Assembly: GCF_031846245.1 (NCBI RefSeq)
Contig: NZ_JAVRIC010000008.1
Location: 62,001-126,000 of the forward strand
DNA from: Banduia mediterranea
GTDB lineage: Bacteria > Pseudomonadota > Gammaproteobacteria > Nevskiales > Nevskiaceae
DNA: 64,000 nt
Reading direction: 5' to 3'
Notes under the pieces: generated by a model
Database searches by the model: none
What the model saw: the letters and a program-made list of their open reading frames with translations, nothing else
What the model was told of the DNA's origin: nothing
Shown here: piece by piece, positions 60,328 to 64,000 of the stretch
Layout of the letters: the number at the start of each line of letters is the position of its first letter
Position numbering within the stretch: position 1 is the first letter of the stretch
Made by a program: the position numbers and the translations under genes

Positions 60328-61758
60328 TCAGGGCAGGACCTGAACCTGTACAGCGCTGATCCGAATGCGTTCCGCGCTGTCGCGCCCGTCGATTGTCTCG
60401 ACGTGCATCGAGAATTCGAGCGCCGGATGCTCGCGCGTCAGCAGCGCGGGCGCCAAATGGCGCAGCGCTCGGTCCAGACTGAACAAACTGCTTGATTCGA
60501 CGCGCGCAACACCGTTCGCTCCAGCCGCGTGCGCTTGGTGCGCTTCATGCACAAGCATGAAGAACGCGGCGACACCGAGGTATCGAGGGTCATCGTCGCG
60601 GCGTGCCGCGCGCAAATTCTCGCAGTCGACCCCCAGCAGCACGACGCTGCGCGTGTCGACCGGTACATCCAGCGTGATCCGTGCGAAGAAGCGCGGCTCG
60701 GGGTGGGTGTCGAAACCGCGTCCGAGCGCTCGCAGCAGCGACGACTCCAGCGGCACGCGCACGACTGCGGCGGCGTTGTCCGCGCTGGCGGACGACCCGG
60801 TCGGGTTCGTGACAAGGGGCATGCGAATCTTCGCGCGCTCGTCTCGACCACAGGAAATCGCAGCACTTCGCTCGGATCCCGACGGCTCATAGGCGTACCC
60901 AAGCGCGCGGGTATCGAGCAGCGATGCGACGCGCGGACGCACCCACTCCTGCGCCTCGACCGACCAGAACGCGGCCAGGGGAAACTCTGTCCACGTGCTG
61001 TCGCAAGGATTCAGCTGTGGGTGGCGCGCGCTCCAAAGGTCCCACAACCGGTCCAAATTGGCATGCAGCAACCAGAACATCGGGTCCTTCGGCGCATAGG
61101 GGCCGATCATGGCACCACCGATTCTGTCGTGAATCAGACGGTGGTCTCCTTCGAGCACGGAACCGATTGCCGCCGTGCGCTGATCCAGCGGAGTCGGCCG
61201 GCCGCCGACGAACGCCAGTTGTGTGTCCAGCGCCGGGTAGTCGCGCATCAACTGCCGGCGGTCGACGCTAAGGTCGGCGCCAGCGTTCGGATTCCGGCTG
61301 GCGTACGACAGCGCACCGCTGGACACGGCGTCGGGCAAGGCGATCCGCGCCGTATCGCGCTGCCAGTTCCAGTACGGAAGCGCGAATGTCGGCCGGCCGG
61401 AAAGCCTCGAGCACAATTGCTCGAAGTGATTCAGGAAGGCGCGATGCCAGGGCAGGAAATACCAGTTGTTGTGCGCGCAGTGCCGGGCATGGATCGTGGC
61501 CTGGCCAAGCAGGCCACGAGGGTCCTGCTCGTCCTCGATCGCGCGCAGGCATTCGAAGGCTCGACGGAAGGCACACAGGTCCGGATCGTCGTCGGCCATG
61601 GTTTCGATGTCGCGACGAACGCGCATCGGTGTGCCCGTAGCCGGCAGCAGCACGATGCAACCCGCGGAGAGCTTTCCGGCGGTGACGGCCAGTGCCGACT
61701 TGAGGACGCGACGGCGCTGCAGACTGAATCGCGGCGCGATCGCGCGGGATCGGGCCAT
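60328..61758 (-). CDS. Tyrosinase/polyphenol-oxidase family copper protein
   Basis: 476 residues. The CuA site is HARHCAHNNWYFLPWHRAFL, with three His and a Cys placed two before one of them, which in plant-type enzymes forms a Cys-His thioether. The CuB site is EGDHRLIHDRIGG plus DPMFWLLHANLDRLW. The N-terminus has RRRVLKSALAVTAG, a twin-arginine-like signal, so export is likely. Residues 330-476 form a C-terminal domain that may shield the active site, as in pro-tyrosinases. Would oxidise phenols to quinones; substrate unknown. Followed by, and 8 bp from, a 144-aa partner gene upstream. Confidence 0.82.
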   Translation of the reverse strand: MARSRAIAPRFSLQRRRVLKSALAVTAGKLSAGCIVLLPATGTPMRVRRDIETMADDDPDLCAFRRAFECLRAIEDEQDPRGLLGQATIHARHCAHNNWYFLPWHRAFLNHFEQLCSRLSGRPTFALPYWNWQRDTARIALPDAVSSGALSYASRNPNAGADLSVDRRQLMRDYPALDTQLAFVGGRPTPLDQRTAAIGSVLEGDHRLIHDRIGGAMIGPYAPKDPMFWLLHANLDRLWDLWSARHPQLNPCDSTWTEFPLAAFWSVEAQEWVRPRVASLLDTRALGYAYEPSGSERSAAISCGRDERAKIRMPLVTNPTGSSASADNAAAVVRVPLESSLLRALGRGFDTHPEPRFFARITLDVPVDTRSVVLLGVDCENLRAARRDDDPRYLGVAAFFMLVHEAHQAHAAGANGVARVESSSLFSLDRALRHLAPALLTREHPALEFSMHVETIDGRDSAERIRISAVQVQVLP

Positions 61759-61766
61759 GCGCGGTG

Positions 61767-62201
61767 CTACTCGAGTTCGTCGGCGAGATCGATCAGCGCC
61801 TGCCCCTGCGCCCGGAGAGCGTCCAGCGACCCGGGACCGCTGACCTGCGCGAGCACTTTGTCCTTGAGGAGTACGAAGACCGGATCAGTGGCTCGCCACT
61901 CGGTCGGAGACGCGTTGGGGAATGCCACCGCATAGGTCGGCACGCAGCCGCCGACGACAGCACTCACCTCCACTGTCCATTCCGGCAGACCCAGCACCGG
62001 CCCGGACAGTCGGCTGCGGATGCGGTCGGCCAGCATGTAAAACGCCCGCTTTTGCGTCGGCGAAAATCCCCCGTGATGCTCGGCAAAGGCCTGCACGGCG
62101 CCCTCGTCCGACAGCTGCAGACCATCGAACGCGGTCCGTAGCGGGCCGTGCGGGATCGCGAGGCCGTCGAAGAAACTCTTGATCTGCATCAAACTTGCCA
62201 T
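61767..62201 (-). CDS. Uncharacterised protein encoded with the tyrosinase
   Basis: 144 residues, not recognised. No signal peptide or membrane helix. SLMQIKSFFDGLAIPHGP and FSPTQKRAFYMLADRIRSRL look helical, the middle (LPEWTVEVSAVVGGCVPTYAVAFP) is strand-like with one cysteine, and the C-terminus is acidic. It is the gene immediately upstream of the tyrosinase with only 8 bp between, so the two are probably one operon. It might be a copper-delivery or maturation partner, but nothing in it shows metal binding beyond a few His residues (HHGGFS). Confidence 0.6.
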   Translation of the reverse strand: MASLMQIKSFFDGLAIPHGPLRTAFDGLQLSDEGAVQAFAEHHGGFSPTQKRAFYMLADRIRSRLSGPVLGLPEWTVEVSAVVGGCVPTYAVAFPNASPTEWRATDPVFVLLKDKVLAQVSGPGSLDALRAQGQALIDLADELE

Positions 62202-62368
62202 GTGTTCACTCCTTGAGAATTGCTACAAATTGCGACACCGGCCCTGCGGAGGCGGCGGCAGCGGACCGTGCTGAGATCAACTCGCTGGCACAGCGTGCCG
62301 GCCACAACGCAAGCAGTCCGGACGAACGTCCGACGATTTTCTGACCGCTCACCGCCGTACCGACCAAC

Positions 62369-64000
62369 TCAAGCCAGGGCCGCCAGGCGCCGGGCAAGCT
62401 CTTGCGTCCGCCAATGCCCGGCCCCCAGAACCGCGTCGTAGATGTGCGCGGCTTTTCGCAGTTCGTCTCGCGCCGTCGAGCGATCACCGCGCGACAGCAG
62501 CACCATCCCCCGTTCGCGATGCAGGTCTGCCTTGTAGAGATGCATCGGCGGCAGATCATCGAAGTTCAGCGCTTCGGCGCCATTCAGCCCGGCCCAGGCC
62601 TGGTCCATCCGACCGCTCCGCCGCCACGCCTCGATCAACGCAAGCCGAATGCCGCGCGTCAATGGATGCGCGGCGCCCAGCGCCTTGTCGGCCACGGCGA
62701 CAGCCTGCTCCAGCGTGGCCGTGGCCCGCTCCAAGTCGCCCTGTTGCATTTGTGCGCGCCCGATCGCCTCGAACTCGACATAGCTCTGGTCGACCCCGCG
62801 CCCGGCCCAGCCCTGGACCACGGCCAGCACCGAGTTCAGCTGGGGAATCGCCAGTTCGGGACGATGCTGTTCGAGCTGCAGGTAGGCCCGGTAAAGGTCC
62901 ACGGTCAGCATGCTGGCACCATCGTCCTTCATCCAGTCGCGAAAGATCGCCTGCGCTGCATCGAGTTCGACCGCGGCTTCGTGGTAGCGTCCGGTCCGGC
63001 TGAGCACCTGCCCGAGCCGCGCACGCGCGGTCGCCGTATCGACCGGGCTCAGTTCGCCGGACTGCAGCAGCTGCCGCAGCAGGCGCTCGGCCTCACCATA
63101 GCTCGTCAGGTCGAGCAGCACCGCGCTGTAGGACAGCTGCGTGCGCCTCAGCAAGGCACGGTCGTGGCCGGCGGCGCGCGCCATCAGCGTCCCGGCCTGC
63201 CGCAGATCCTCACCGGCGCGGACCCATTCGCCATTGCGCGCACGTGCACTGGCAAGCGCAAAACGCAGTGAGAGCACGCGTGGGTGTCCCCCTCCCAGCT
63301 CCAGCGTGGCGGCGTCGAGGATCGCCTGGTATCGCGGCAATTGATCGCCGAGCTGCCCGACCGGCCAGGCCAAACCGACCAGGGTTTCGGTCAAGGCCAC
63401 TGCCGACTCGCTGGTTTGCTTGCCGCTCGATTCGAGCAGGCTCAGCGCATGGTCGAGGTCGGTATAAGCCTGGCCGGGAAACTCCAGTGCCAATTGGGAA
63501 CGGCCGAGTGCCTCGTAGATCTGCGCGGCGATGTCGGGCTGGCCGGGGAATCGCGTGGGCACCTCGGCTGACGCCGCATCCAGCAATTGCTTGACCGTCA
63601 GGTCCTTCACCGGCTGCTCGCCACGGCTGATCGTGGCCAGCATGCCCTGACTCAGAAAGTCGCTGACGGCCTGCGCGCGACGCGCCTCGGTCTCGGCCCG
63701 GTCCCGCGCGCTGCGCGCCTGAAAATACAGGTAGGTGCTCACCATCAGGCCCAGGATCAGCACCACGACCGCGACGCGGATGCCTGCGCGCCGGGCACGC
63801 ATGCGCTCCGCTGCGCGCCGCTCGGCCTCGGCCTGCTCACGGGCGCGCTGTTCGCGGAGGCTAGCGTCCCGACGCGCCTCGATCTGACGCAGCCGATCCG
63901 CCAACAACGCAACATCGCTGAGCCTGTCGTCGGGATTCCCGTCGGCCGCCAGACCGATGTCCTCGCGCAGCATTTCGTCGTCGACTTCGCGCTCCCAGCC
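62369..64000 (-). CDS. Membrane-anchored TPR protein, partial at window edge
   Basis: The frame runs off the right end (GWEREVDDEMLREDIG at the edge), so the N-terminus is missing. Visible are a charged Arg/Glu coiled coil, one transmembrane helix (IRVAVVVLILGLMVSTYLYF), and about ten TPR-like helical pairs to the C-terminus. This layout is seen in Ser/Thr protein kinases and in winged-helix regulators with periplasmic TPR tails; which one applies depends on the missing part. The 166-bp gap to the 144-aa gene (62202-62368) shows no gene. Confidence 0.7.
   Translation of the reverse strand, partial: GWEREVDDEMLREDIGLAADGNPDDRLSDVALLADRLRQIEARRDASLREQRAREQAEAERRAAERMRARRAGIRVAVVVLILGLMVSTYLYFQARSARDRAETEARRAQAVSDFLSQGMLATISRGEQPVKDLTVKQLLDAASAEVPTRFPGQPDIAAQIYEALGRSQLALEFPGQAYTDLDHALSLLESSGKQTSESAVALTETLVGLAWPVGQLGDQLPRYQAILDAATLELGGGHPRVLSLRFALASARARNGEWVRAGEDLRQAGTLMARAAGHDRALLRRTQLSYSAVLLDLTSYGEAERLLRQLLQSGELSPVDTATARARLGQVLSRTGRYHEAAVELDAAQAIFRDWMKDDGASMLTVDLYRAYLQLEQHRPELAIPQLNSVLAVVQGWAGRGVDQSYVEFEAIGRAQMQQGDLERATATLEQAVAVADKALGAAHPLTRGIRLALIEAWRRSGRMDQAWAGLNGAEALNFDDLPPMHLYKADLHRERGMVLLSRGDRSTARDELRKAAHIYDAVLGAGHWRTQELARRLAALA

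Overview
The window looks like a GC-rich gammaproteobacterial chromosome. Most of it is housekeeping genes in an order typical of gammaproteobacteria: serC-pheA-hisC-tyrA-aroA-cmk-rpsA-ihfB-lapA-lapB, then gyrA, then the large rpsB-tsf-pyrH-frr-uppS-cdsA-dxr-rseP-bamA-skp-lpxD-fabZ-lpxA-lpxB-rnhB-dnaE-accA-tilS block. A class II-type AroA, an alanine at GyrA position 83, LapA/LapB and a cydP gene suggest a non-enteric lineage such as Nevskiales/Xanthomonadales; that placement is inference.

Layout. 1-9090 (minus): LPS-assembly LapB/LapA, IHF-beta, ribosomal S1, CMP kinase and the aromatic amino-acid/serine genes, mostly with 4-8 bp overlaps. 9091-15951: a CXXS thioredoxin/NTF2-like fusion, a Rieske protein, a decayed PhoD phosphatase, a Lon-substrate-domain protein, gyrA and a repeat-rich lipoprotein. 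15930-36205 (minus): tilS, accA, dnaE, rnhB, then the lipid A / outer-membrane assembly / isoprenoid / translation block, ending with rpsB, whose leader can form a pseudoknot next to the ribosome-binding site. 36587-41083 (plus): map, glnD, dapD.

41084-52074 is an accessory segment between dapD and dapE. It holds a complete cytochrome bd operon (cydP-cydA-cydB-cydX-ybgE), a sigma-54 activator whose sensor domain has the three-cysteine spacing of the sulfane-sulfur sensor FisR, and a divergent operon for a persulfide dioxygenase, a DUF442-sulfide:quinone oxidoreductase fusion and a TauE/SafE exporter. Helically phased CTG(C/T)CA repeats lie both in the regulator/dioxygenase intergenic region and upstream of cydP, in the same order relative to each operon. 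I infer one sulfide-responsive unit: sulfide is oxidised into the quinone pool, persulfide is burned to sulfite, sulfite is exported, and the sulfide-tolerant bd oxidase re-oxidises the quinol. An M1 peptidase lipoprotein gene broken by two frameshifts and a DUF2721 protein close the segment.

52075-57236: dapE, a YheT-like hydrolase, a cNMP-domain patatin phospholipase and class I fructose-bisphosphate aldolase. 57387-60230: tRNA-Ser(UGA) followed by the remains of a mobile element (serine recombinase without its catalytic domain, a PIN/RHH toxin-antitoxin pair, the C-terminal end of a relaxase). 60328-64000: a tyrosinase-family copper enzyme, an unknown 144-aa partner, and a membrane-anchored TPR protein that runs off the window.
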